Shown: positions 1-9,070 of the stretch, piece by piece
Position numbering within the stretch: position 1 is the first letter of the stretch
How the letters are laid out: the number at the start of each line of letters is the position of its first letter
Position numbers and translations under genes: made by a program
Origin: Larix sibirica
Lineage: Eukaryota; Streptophyta; Pinopsida; Pinales; Pinaceae
Direction: 5' to 3'
Assembly: GCA_004151065.3 (NCBI GenBank)
Contig: NWUY0300057642.1
Coordinates: 12,704-34,032 of the forward strand
DNA length: 21,329 nucleotides
Notes under the pieces: generated by a model
What the model saw: only the letters and a program-made list of their open reading frames with translations
Databases searched by the model: none
Told to the model about the DNA's origin: nothing

Positions 1-74
1 TAATAATAATGAATTATGGTTAGGGACTTAACATGTATCACCTTCGGTTATAGTCCCTAAAAAGGGATGTAAAT

Positions 75-690
75 CAAGGAAATGTGTTGATTACATAGAA
101 CTCAACAAAGCCACAAGAAAAAACCATTTTCCCTTAACTTGCATTGATGAAGTCTTAAATGCATTATCAGACAAAAAGTACTTTTCTTTCTTAGATGGGT
201 TTAGTGTGTATAATCAGGTTCAACTCTACCCAGAGGACCAAAATAAGACTACCTTTACTTATCCCTAGGTAACATTTTCCTATAGAGTATTACGTTTTGG
301 CTTATACAATGCCCCTGCAAATTTTTAAATAGTAGTACTAAATATTTTTTCAAACCTAGTTCATGAGAAAGTGGAAATATATATGGTGATTTCACTAAAT
401 ATAATAATACATTTCAGGAATATTTGACAAACTTAGAGAAATTCCTCAAAAGATGCAAGGAAATGAATTTATTCTTGAGAAATGAGAAGTGTTTCATGCT
501 CATGAGTGAAACCATTGTACATGTCCATCATGTTTCTCCTAGTGACATTAAAGTAGACCCCTCAAAAGCAATTATCATACAACACCTACCAATACCAAAA
601 AAATAAAAAGGATGCTAGAATCTTCCTAGGTCATGTAGGATATTACATGAGATTTATAAAATATTTTAGCAAAGTGGGTGCACCATTTTT
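75..690 (+). pseudogene. Gypsy reverse transcriptase, broken
   Basis: The domain that would copy the element RNA into DNA. Motif A survives as FLDGFS (the catalytic Asp is in LDG). Further on are a stop after TTFTYP (near 267) and RFGLYNAPANF followed by TAA. The YxDD active-site codons near 381-391 have lost one base, so the frame reads YMVIS instead of the expected acidic pair. The thumb/connection part continues at 424-606 (LTNLEKFLKRCKEMNLFLRN, then VHHVSPSDIKVDPSKA) and on to FLGHVGYYMRFIKYFSKVGAP near 625-690. The family match is clear; activity is impossible. Confidence 0.88.
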
Positions 691-1180
691 TACCTTGCTA
701 TCCAAAAATGCAGAATTATGTTGGGCAATATTGCCAACAAGCATTTGACAATATAAAAGAGAAGTTAGTGATGTCACCTATTTTTCAAGGCCTTAGATCA
801 AATGGAATTCCATATCCATATCGGTGCATCTAATATACCCTTTAGAGCTATCATTGGATAACAAGAAGGAAACAAACCATTTTATATCTATTACAAAAGT
901 TAAAAAATTCTAGAGTAGAGCTTATTTACATTGTCACTAAACAAAATTCCTTGTTGTTGTCCATGCAATCAATAAATTCAGACGTTGCATTACTAGTTAT
1001 CATACCTTTTTGCATACTAGACCTCTCAACCATATAGTATTTAACAAGTAAAGATTATGTTAATGATAGAATCATTAGATGGTTGTTGTTATTGCAAGAA
1101 TTTGACTTAACAGTCCTGGAAAACCTAGAAAACAGAATGTTGTTCTAGATTTTATGTCTAGACTCAAGACAAACTACACA
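690..1180 (+). pseudogene. Gypsy RNase H domain, broken
   Basis: Normally removes the RNA strand during reverse transcription. Visible pieces are QQAFDNIKEKLVMSPIFQ (from about 738), FHIHIGASN (808-834), VVHAINKFRRCITSYHTFLHTR (around 953-1023), RIIRWLLLLQEFDLTV (1066-1113) and, after a frame change, NVVLDFMSRL near 1137-1166. In the family the third piece normally reads H-T-D-A-S; here the catalytic Asp is Gly (ggt at 823-825). In-frame stops occur after AIIG and in the following stretch. Confidence 0.82.
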
Positions 1181-1229
1181 TAAAGGAATAGTTAATGACA
1201 GTTTTCCTGATGAACACCTCTTACAAACC

Positions 1230-1944
1230 CTAAGGATCTGATTACAAACCCTATGGTTTGCTGGCATTGCAAAGTATTTAGCTTCAACAAAATTTCCACA
1301 ACACTTTAGACATTATATGGAACGATGCAAGGTCATCCAAAAAAGTGTTACATATACATGGATCAAGGGTTGCATATTCATGATGGGACCAAACCAAATA
1401 CTCAGGTGACATGTAAGAGAAGATGAATTCCATGATGTCATGCATGCTTTCCATAATGAGCCTTGTGGAGCCCATTATAATGTAAAATGTACAACTTGGA
1501 AATTTTTATAGATAATATATTATTGGCTAACACTCCATAGAGACACCGAAGTGCAAAATTGTGATGAATGCCAAAGAATGGGAAAGCCTACAAAGTGAGA
1601 TGAATTACGACTTAATCGATAGGCAATATTGGAACCATTTTGATAAACGGAGCCTATACTTTGTAGGACCTATACAACCTCCATCAAATCAAAAGAATTA
1701 CATAATGGTATACACATACTATTTGACTAAATGGGCAAAGTTAAAATTAATGAAAATTTCCAAGGAAGAACAAGTAACTAAATTCCTCTATGACAACATC
1801 TTTGCAAGATTTGGAGTACCAAGGGATATTGCCACAAATCAAGGATCTCAATTCAACTCAAATATTGTTCAGAATCTCATAAGACAATACAGTATTAGAC
1901 ATAAGAAATCAACAAGATGTCACCCTCAAGAAATTATCACATAG
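1230..1944 (+). pseudogene. Gypsy integrase (zinc finger and catalytic core), inactive
   Basis: The HHCC zinc-binding region is recognisable upstream of 1560, from the FHDVMHAFHNEPCGAH histidine part to NCDECQRMGKPT (Cys pair at 1560-1571). The core reads on in another frame: an open stretch ends at 1944 and covers FVGPIQPPSNQKNYIMV, YLTKWAKLKL, FARFGVPRDIATNQGSQF and YSIRHKKSTRCHPQE. Two of the D,D-35-E residues are gone. The first Asp (T-D-Y in relatives) is Tyr, giving VYTYYLTKW. The second Asp (T-D-Q-G in relatives) is Asn, giving ATNQGSQF. A frameshift separates the zinc finger from the core, and the frame stops shortly after HPQE. A dead copy. Confidence 0.9.
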
Positions 1945-2029
1945 AAGTGATAAACATATAACTAAAGAACATCCTAACAAAGATAGTCAAGTAACACAAG
2001 AGATTAGGTCATTCACCCCTTCTACACTC

Positions 2030-2990
2030 ATATTTTTTCCTTAATAGTTTCCATTAATTTGCATAATCTGGCAAGGTCAATCAAACCTTACTTGAATAGC
2101 TTTTCAATGAACCAAACTCATAGAAAAGGTTTGCACTGGATGCATAATGTGGAAAGGTGGGCCGACCTTTCCATAGATAATTTTTCCATTTCAACCCATG
2201 CTCGATCTCATATAATGGTATATTTTTAGAGGTAGAAAACAATGGGTTGGATGCCCCTTTTGCATTCAAATTTTTAATTAATCATTTTTGTTATTTCTCC
2301 TAATATGGAAGGGTTGGTCAACTCTTCCTCACATCAATTTTTAATAAATATTTTTTAGACCCATAGAAGGGGTTTGTGTTGGGGCATTAATGTGGAAGGG
2401 CCAACCAAACTTTCTATAGATAATTCTTCAAGTTAATTCTCCATCTCATAGAATAGTATACTTTAGGGGAGGAATAAGGAAGGGTCATCCACCACTCCTC
2501 AATTTATAATTTTAAAGAGCCCTTTCCACTATTTTCCTAATTTAGAAAGGTCTATCCAACATCGCCCATATCAATTTTTAATATATAATTTTCAAACTCA
2601 TACATGTTTGTGTTGTAACATAAAGTGGAAGGGTCCCCCGCCCCTTCTAAATTATATAATTGCTAAATATCAATCCTCTCAGCATCTACTAGAGTGGATT
2701 CTTATTATAGGAAGAATGGGGAAGTGTTAGCTTTCTCTTCTCCATTCAAATTTTTAATTAATCCTTTTCATTTTTTGTCCTAATATGGAAGGGTTGATTG
2801 ACCCTTCCTCGTATAACTTTTCAATGAAGCATTTTCAAATGTCTAAAATAGGTTTGAACTCAAGATATGATGTGGAAGGGTCACTTGAACCTTCTTGATA
2901 TAATTTTCCATCCTAGTTCATTATACATCTTGTATAATGCTATATATTTAGGGAAAGAATGGGGTAGATATGTCCTACCCTCGTTACGGT
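2030..2990 (+). repeat. Diverged tandem array, ~240-bp period with three hairpin sub-repeats per unit
   Basis: Three anchors recur in register. Anchor A (aatgtggaaggg-like) is at 2145, 2389, 2624 and 2869. Anchor C (ggaa-gggt-like) is near 2237, 2477, 2712 and 2957. Anchor B (cctaatatggaaggg-like) is at 2064, 2301, 2538 and 2781. Spacing within each class is 235-245 bp; within a unit it is about A +90 C +62 B +90 A. Each anchor opens a short inverted repeat, for example ggaaagg...cctttcc at 2151-2172 and ggaagggt...acccttcc at about 2787-2808. An A/T-rich block (cattcaaatttttaattaatc) recurs near 2263 and 2743, two units apart. No coding potential is seen. The array begins about 90 bp after the integrase relic. 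Confidence 0.8.
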
Positions 2991-2999
2991 ATTGGTTTC

Positions 3000-3590
3000 T
3001 AACATTATGGTTTCAAACAAGATGTAGTTTTAACCTTGGAAAAAAGGATGCAACTAGTAGCACCTCTTTTTTATTCGAGGGTTGATTTTATGGTTTTTTT
3101 TAACAATCCTTTTTTTTAGTCCATTGTTTCAAAAATGTTTCAATTTTAAGTTTGAAAAAAAAGGAGTTGTTGGTAGCACAACTTTTATATTCAAGGGACA
3201 ATTTTGAATATTTGGGTTGCAATGCCACTAATTGTTAAGACCATGGTTTCAAAAATGTTGCAATTTTAAGCTAAAAATAGGGTATTATTGGTAGCACCAC
3301 CACTTTTTGATTCGGGGGTTGATTTTAAGGTTTTGGTTGTAATTATATTGCTTGTTAAGCCCATGGTTTCAAATGAGTTGTAATTTTAATCCTAAGAAAG
3401 AAGAGCGCTATTAGTAAAATGACTTTTCAATTTGGATGTTGAATTTAAGGTTTTTGTTAGCAACATTATGGGCTCTTAAGATCATGGTTGCAAGAGGTTG
3501 TAAATTTAAACCCAAAAAAGAGGGTGCTACCAAAAGAACCAATTTTCGATTCAAATTTGGTTTTGTGTTTTTAACACAAAAATATGGGTT
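3000..3590 (+). repeat. Diverged tandem array, ~120-bp period, five copies
   Basis: The block catggtttcaaaaatgttgc, followed by a purine-rich tract, a 'ggtagcaccac'-like block and 'attcgggggttgattttaagg', recurs with starts at 3007, 3123, 3243, 3363 and 3484 (steps 116, 120, 120, 121). The copies are clearly related but degenerate. The array abuts the 240-bp array with no obvious spacer, and its period is half of that one. It carries no protein-coding signal; a 72-codon open stretch (2867-3085) runs through the junction of both arrays and is fortuitous. Confidence 0.8.
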
Positions 3591-3599
3591 TTAGGGATA

Positions 3600-4127
3600 G
3601 AGTTCTAATTTTGAGGTCACAGTTTTTTTCAAGTTGATAATTGTGTTAACCATCAAGTAAGGGAGATTTTCTATAAGGAAAAAAATCCATGTAAAATAAC
3701 ATATAGCCAACTAACAAAAAACCAATTAGGCTTACAAAATTCTAGGAAGCAAAATTTTGATAGCCAAGCCAAAAATATGAAGAAGTGAAATATACCTAGA
3801 ACAAAATACAAATGATGTAGCATATAAAAAAGACCAACCTCCCCTAGAAAATGTTAAGGGAATTTCCTCCTCAAACTAGGATGATTGAAGGAAAACTTTT
3901 TATAATCTCTAAATCAGTAAAGGAAAGCAATAATTATTTAAAGGAATCCATACTTAGGGCCCAAAACTAAGCAAGGAACAACCTTAAAATCCTAAAAATC
4001 TAGGTTTGGAAAGCATAAGCAAGAGAAGGAAAACAACAAATTTAAAGAAAAAGAGAGGAAGAAACTAATAAAAACAAGGCCACAAGAGCATATCATAGTA
4101 TCCTTTGCATAAAAACAAAAGGTGAGT
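3600..4127. other. Intergenic / possible LINE ORF1 3' end, no clear gene
   Basis: The first part (3600-3980) is AT-rich and shows nothing I recognise; no LTR end or polypurine tract could be fixed. From about 4010 to 4127 the plus strand can be read as a lysine/glutamate-rich stretch (SKREGKQQI, then KREEETNKNKATRAYHSI) that resembles the basic tail found at the end of plant LINE ORF1. Since a LINE endonuclease begins directly after it, this may be an ORF1 remnant; support is weak. Confidence 0.35.
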
Positions 4128-5960
4128 ATGAAGATTCTTTCATGGAATATCAAGGGATTAGAGTTGAAAGAAGAAAAAAACGGTGAAACTAAAATCTCTT
4201 CTTCTTTCATAGTAACAATTATGTCATTATATTGTGATATACAAAGCTTGGACACATTCATAAGCCATTAATTTCTTCTAGAACTTCAACATAATCTTGA
4301 CCAACTACTTTGGGGTGTGCTCATTTGGATTCATATTTGAAATTGGGCAATCATTATGGAAAGCACCCCATACTTTCACTACACCACAACTTAATGGATG
4401 GAACTAAAACTCCTTATTAGACAAGAAAGGGATTTTATTATTTCAAACATAGTCACAACAAATAAATCATGTAAGTGAAAGTAGGGTGCTATTATGTTTC
4501 CACCAAGTTTGATTCCTCAAAATAAAATTTCATGTGCTACCACAAGGGGGTGTTCTAATTGTTTGAGTTGTCATGGTTATTAAGTCAAGTTAGGTGGTCA
4601 CACACCTCAAAGTGTAAATTGTATCTATATCTTGAGAGTCAGTGGGTACTTAACACTTAAGTGTAATAAGGAAGCTTATCAAGTTTGTTTTTTGCAAAAA
4701 ATCAAATTTAGTAGAGTATCCAAGAATCCCTAAAAGAATTCAAGGATGCATCTATAGGTTTGACAACCTTATGGTATGTAACCATCTTAATATTAGATAA
4801 AGAAATAATAGAATCCCACTAGATTGCTTGTTGCTTTATAATGATGAAAATTTATACAATCATTTCAATTTACAAGTCTATACATCCAAATAGAGAGAAG
4901 TGAACCGATGGGAGTATATTTAAAATTTTGAAAATACTGTCTTGTTTTCAAATTGATTTTAACAAAATCCTAGGTAGTGATTTCAACTTAGTGCTTGATA
5001 AAAATAATAAAAGGGTCAAGTCAAGGAAGTGGGGCACTTTCATAAGGGACCCCTACAAAGAAATGAAAGAGGACTTAATTTATCCTTTGCTTTGAATTCG
5101 ATAGATGTTGAGCCCAAAATGGGAAAACACACTCGAACCAATAGAATAATAGGTCTTAGTTCATAAAGACTCCATTGTTTTTTAATAATCCGTGACTCTT
5201 TTTGAAAAACAATATGCACAAATACTTAGATATCATCTTCAATTTGACATCTAACCATAGGCCAATCTCTTTAGTCATGGTGAAGATAGAAAAAATAATC
5301 ATCCTCCCTTTTAATTTCAACCCATCTTAGTGTGATGTGCAAGGCTTCGAGGAGCTTGTCAAAATTACCTGGAATAAACTAGTAAAACACATGTCAGTGT
5401 CATTTGTTTGGGAACAAAATATTAAAATCCTAAATGAAACTAGATGAAATTCAAATGAAAATAAAAAGTGATGGTATGCCACCTCACCTAGGTGGGCAAG
5501 AGCAAGAAGCAAACAAGTATTATCAAAAATCCCTGTAGTGGTAAAAATATTGTTGAAGGCTCAAATCCAGAAGTGCATGGCTCAAAGCTACAGACAAAAA
5601 TGAAAAAATGCTTTCATAAGTATGCAAACTCAAGAAGAAACAAGAACATCATCTTTGAAACTACCTTTCCAAATGGAGTAATACTATACAACCTTCATCA
5701 AATCAAAGTAGTTACTCATAACCACTTGAAAGATATATACACAAAACTATAAATGGATATGGAAGAAGCTTAAATCTCCCTCCTTAAATTCATCCCTTCA
5801 CTCATTAAAGAAGAAGAAAATAAAATGTTTTTTGAAGTAGCCATAGAAGAGGATCTTAAAAAAAAGGATTTGCATTCTAAACATAGAATTGGATGGGTGG
5901 ATCTACTATAAGATTCTATAGGAGATCATAAAACATCATTTAAAATTACTAAACCTTAAT
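4128..5960 (+). pseudogene. LINE A, part 1: ORF2 endonuclease and start of reverse transcriptase, heavily decayed
   Basis: The ATG at 4128 opens MKILSWNIKGLE, the classic start of the APE-type endonuclease of L1-like LINEs. After long decay the domain reappears as SDFNLVLDKNNKR (4976 on; relatives have GDFN), DVEPKMGKHTRTNRIIG (around 5105-5155) and SNHRPISLVM (5250-5279). In the last motif the catalytic Asp of SDH is Asn while the His is kept. The linker typical of LINE ORF2 follows (FHKYANSRRNKN inside 5492-5752, with IYNLHQI-like and HLKDIYTKL segments), then EENKMFFEVAIEEDLKKKDL near 5815-5880, and a blurred counterpart of the GPDG region near 5890-5930. Sequence recognisable as RT stops near 5960. 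Many stops and shifts; not functional. Confidence 0.82.
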
Positions 5961-7430
5961 TATGAGGAAGAAGTCATGAGAAAAAAAAAATGAAGGGAAG
6001 GAATAAACTCCTCCTTCCTGACCCTAATTTAAAAAGAGAAAAACTTATCTAATTTCTCAAGATTAGACAGATTTTGTTATATATTGTTTCTTGTAAAATC
6101 TCACATTAATTTTACTATAAAATCTCATAAAAACAACAAATTTAATTAATTTCATCATATAATATTTTATAAAATTATCAATAATTTAGTAAATAAAATT
6201 TCAACAACAATTTAATCATCTAATTATGTAGTATTATTAAAAAAATTTAACAAAAATCATCATAAATAAATTAAAAAATCTTTTAAAAACTCATAGTAAA
6301 GAAAAGAATTTTTTTATCATTTAAAAATGCTCTTATAAAAATATCTTCGAAAACAAAGAGGCCTCAAAAATAAACAATCGAAGAGGTAGGAAATGATAGA
6401 TCTTGAAAACAATGAGGCCTCCAAAGCAAACAACATTTATAAAAAATGGAATCAAGAATGGTATATGGGAACAAAGGTGGTATAAATAAACAACGGGTGA
6501 CCTCTTAATTAGTGACATCTCTATGTACCTCTTCAAAAGCTCTTCAGGAATAAGGCAATGTGTCCTTTTTTTCTTATTTATACACAATTAATATTAAAAA
6601 AAACGAAAATTAAAAGTAAACATAATAAAAGCATTCTTAGAAATAGAGATTGTATGACCAGCAAAATCTATGAACTATTCGCAAAGTACTAACAATAACA
6701 ATATTCTCCTTTTGGGAAAAGCATTACTAAAACTATTTTCCTTTTTCCTTTTGGGAAAAGCATCAAAAATGATTGCAAGGTGATTAAAAAGGATAAAAAA
6801 GGCATGAGGCCTTTTATCGAAAATTATACCAGAGTACGAGAGTCATATATATCTTGTGGAGAGAAAGGTAATAAAGAAGCACATGGGAAGGAATAGCTTC
6901 TCAAACGGCTTAGCTTAATAAATAAGTATATGGGAAGGAATGGCTTCTCAAACGGCTTAAAAGGCATACTTATGCTCTTAAAGTAATTGCTCCAAAAGAA
7001 TATTGACATGAATAAATAAGATAACAACTTTAAAATTTTGAAAGTTTAAAAACATTTTTATTAATATAATAAAAAATTAATTATTAATTTAATTATAAAA
7101 AACAAAAAAAAATTATAAAATATTTTATTAAAAAGATTATTAAAATAAAAGTTATAATGCATTAAAACTCTATTAAATCATTAGACATTCAACTTTACAA
7201 CTTTTTTTTTTAACACAAACTATATATATATGTGAATTAAAAATTGTGTCTACCTAATTGATTTATCGTTCATAAAGATGTTTAAAATACAAAATTGTAA
7301 AGACAAAACCCAAATGAATAATGGCTTTGTTGTTTGCCAAATAACTTCTACCATAATACGAGAAGTATTATTATCTCATGCGTACTATCCACCTAGTAAA
7401 ATATAGAAAAACATAACAGTTCAAAAAGGA
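5960..7430. other. AT-rich stretch interrupting LINE A, with short direct repeats
   Basis: No coding signal could be recognised. 6050-6340 and 7030-7250 are extremely A/T-rich; a (TA)n run lies at about 7221-7231. Between them are short near-direct repeats: 'tctt(c/t)gaaaacaa(a/t)gaggcct' at 6344 and 6401; 'ccttttgggaaaagcat' at 6708 and 6747; and a 30-bp block 'gggaaggaat(a/g)gcttct...' at 6883 and 6930. The part of a LINE expected here (reverse transcriptase core and zf-RVT, roughly 2 kb) is absent. This may be an insertion combined with a deletion, or a spacer between two separate LINE fragments. Confidence 0.5.
6883..6960 (+). repeat. Direct repeat, 30 bp, 47-bp offset
   Basis: The blocks at 6883-6912 and 6930-6959 are identical except for one a/g difference (atgggaaggaatagcttc versus atgggaaggaatggcttc). 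They continue with the same tcaaacggctta end and are separated by 17 bp. Probably a local slippage duplication; no function is evident. Confidence 0.75.
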
Positions 7431-7436
7431 AGGAGA

Positions 7437-7757
7437 AACAACTAAGCAGAGGCATTAGCACTTCTCCAATGCCTTCTCCTCGCAAGGAAGAAGGGGATTG
7501 ATTCATTAATTATTCTCGGAGATTCGAAGATAGTCATAAATCTCCTAAGATTAAGCTCTCTGCCCAGAGACATGAATCTCAAAACAATTTTTAAGCGAAT
7601 CCATTTCGAAATGCAGGCATTCAACAAGCTCTCCATATTCCATATCCTAAGGCATAATAATGCCAAGGAAGACAAACAAGATAACCTGTCAACAAGGGAT
7701 AAGGCCGAGTCCCTTAGAATCAATGAACATTCTTCTAGTTACCCCATCCCATAATAT
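7437..7757 (+). pseudogene. LINE A RNase H domain, broken
   Basis: One frame reads AEALALLQCLLLARKKGID, LIILGDSKIVINLLRLSSL, PRDMNLKTIFKRIHFEMQAF and FHILRHNNAKEDKQDN, which is the plant RNase H (RVT_3) pattern of LINE ORF2 C-termini. The acidic residues in A-E-A-L-A-L and GDS are kept. A TAA at 7443-7445 interrupts the frame just before them. The first catalytic Asp (normally in an F-D-G-A block) lies upstream and is missing, and the last one (A-D in relatives) is not clearly present. The frame closes with TAA after SSYPIP, a normal kind of ending for this family. Confidence 0.8.
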
Positions 7758-8129
7758 GCTCAAGGATTCACATAGTAATCCCATCAAGGGGCGAAAGGTT
7801 AGCCCATGTCAAAGGCACACGTTTGACTCGAGTGGGAAGTCTCTCCTCATTGAAGCCAAATGGAAAGGCTGTAGGAGCAATCATTTCACCTTCAAGACAC
7901 TCGGAGATTTATCATGCCTGGAATATGGGAATTCATCCTCTAATATTTGCAGTAGTACATCCACGCTGATGGATGTTGAGATCACTCATCCTCTACTCTA
8001 CCATTCTCGTGTGCAAAGCCTCAAAGACAATGTAAGATGGCATAGGAGATCGAAACATTCTTCAAACTTGGAAGGGATTAGGATGGAAAGGACATATTTG
8101 GTTTCTAGCATCATCTAAAGCAGAATTTC

Positions 8130-8729
8130 ATGGTAAATTTGCCATTAATGGACATGATAGCAAGCACAAGCCATGGAATTGGGGTATTTTATAAATTGGA
8201 CAAATCGGCTCGCAATGGTAAGCATGAAAGTGCCTACCAACAAAAGAAACCAGGTGGGAAAGCTCGAGAGAATTGGTGCAGTTTTAGCAGGCTAGTCATT
8301 CATTCCATCAGAGCCACAGACAAGAAGAGGAAAGGGACTGCGAGGTGGAGAGGGGAAGGGAAGGAAGAAAAAAGTGATAGAGAGGAGGAGCTAGAAAACA
8401 CACTTTAGGTTTTAAAAATCCGGGTTCAAGGACTATCAAATCAATCCCTAACAACGATGGAGATTTTGGTAGAGCATGGGACAAAGCAACAATGCTTGGA
8501 GGATGAATACTATGCACTTCGATCAGAATTAGAAGACCTTCGTGGCAGGACTTCCCCGAAGGTTTCGATGGAGGAATCCTCCCCCAGTACTGAATGCACT
8601 ATTCTTGATCGCAATCATCCCCCACCAGCATATGAAGGAGAGAAGTAGCAAGAACCTGAAGATGAGCCAGCGAAAAAAGATCATGAGGAGCCCGCAAAAG
8701 AAGAAAACACTAGGAAAGTCCATCTTAGC
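8130..8729 (+). pseudogene. Unidentified charged open stretch in LINE A 3' region
   Basis: About 200 codons in one frame (the same frame number as the RNase H) are interrupted only by stops at 8406-8408 and 8646-8648. Product not recognised. The first third is basic (TDKKRKGTARWRGEGKEEKS, then an acidic EEELENTL). The middle contains a short helical, coiled-coil-like segment (CLEDEYYALRSELEDLRG). The end is rich in Pro, Glu and Lys (EPEDEPAKKDHEEPAKEENT). It sits between the RNase H and the LINE 3' end, where a simple 3' UTR would be expected. It may be an extra LINE reading frame, captured host sequence, or chance openness of a purine-rich stretch. Confidence 0.4.
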
Positions 8730-8966
8730 TTGTTCTAATGTTGAAATGTATCCTGATCTTGGGGAATTTTCATAGACTTTACTTGGGAAACAACTGGCAA
8801 TTTTGTTGGTATTTTTGTAATCATGGGACAGATCCCTATAGACAAACAGTCCTAATGTGTATCTCTATAGTAGAATATTTTTGTGTGACATATGGGGAAA
8901 TCCTCCCTCTATAATCTTCTACAATTTTTTGCAGCTATTATAATACAAATATTTTCTTGTTCTTTT

Positions 8967-8989
8967 AAAGAAAAAGAAGAAAGGAAAAA
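8967..8989 (+). other. Poly(A)-like tail of LINE A
   Basis: An A-rich run with G interruptions follows T-rich LINE 3' sequence ending in 'ttgttcttttaaagaa'. This is how target-primed LINE insertions end. A target-site duplication could not be identified because the 5' end is unknown. Confidence 0.6.
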
Positions 8990-9070
8990 CCTTGCTGGCT
9001 AGAAATATCCATGGCGATTGTTGCTATTTCCTCCATTGACTAGTTGGATGACAGAGTCCTCATCCATTCC

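Larger units (their letters stand above)
1..1960 (+). mobile_element. Degenerate Ty3/gypsy LTR retrotransposon, pol region (5' end outside window)
   Basis: Conceptual translation across several frames gives the gypsy pol order reverse transcriptase, RNase H, integrase zinc finger, integrase core, which is diagnostic for Ty3/gypsy (copia has integrase first). Recognisable stretches include VDYIELNKATRKNHFPL, FLDGFSVYNQ, FGLYNAPANF, NVVLDFMSRL, CDECQRMGKPTK and FVGPIQPPSNQKNYIMV. The wording resembles the non-chromodomain plant lineages (Athila/Tat group); that placement is from memory of the family and is tentative. Gag and protease would lie upstream of the window. No LTR or primer-binding site was found, so the element limits are unknown. 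Several stops and frameshifts show it is a fossil. Confidence 0.9.
7437..8990 (+). mobile_element. LINE A, part 2: RNase H, downstream region and 3' end
   Basis: Begins inside an RNase H domain, continues through about 1.2 kb of downstream sequence and ends with a recognisable plant LINE tail. The 3' terminal part (8800-8990) has the usual T-rich wording, 'ttttttgcagctattataatacaaat', then 'tcttttaaagaaaaagaag' and an A-rich tail at about 8967-8989. Orientation matches LINE A part 1, so both may derive from one element that lost its middle, but no sequence joins them and two independent insertions are equally possible. A LINE 3' end lies at 8990; the 5' end of this piece is undefined. Confidence 0.75.

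Noticed and set aside
2867-3085. 72-codon plus-strand open stretch
   Set aside because: It spans the border of two tandem arrays and has no protein-like pattern.
2030-3590. Regularly spaced repeats that might suggest a CRISPR array
   Set aside because: The units are 120 and 240 bp, diverged along their whole length, with no unique spacers, and the window is plant nuclear DNA.
3600-3700. Possible polypurine tract and 3' LTR start of the gypsy element (aaggaaaaaaa followed by tg)
   Set aside because: No second LTR copy exists in the window to compare with, and no TG...CA boundary could be defended.
3992-4261. 89-codon minus-strand open stretch rich in Phe and Ser
   Set aside because: Antisense of the lysine-rich LINE A ORF1 tail/endonuclease start (poly-purine strand reversed), so hydrophobicity is an artefact.
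6333-7027. Two minus-strand open stretches (84 and 67 codons) that look hydrophobic
   Set aside because: They lie in AT-rich, repeat-bearing DNA; hydrophobic character follows from T-rich codons. No start context or homology is recognised.
7660-8118. 152-codon plus-strand open stretch after the LINE A RNase H
   Set aside because: It starts out of frame inside the RNase H and shows no recognisable domain; it may be chance openness. Not listed as a gene, though the region downstream of RNase H deserves the check noted in the findings.
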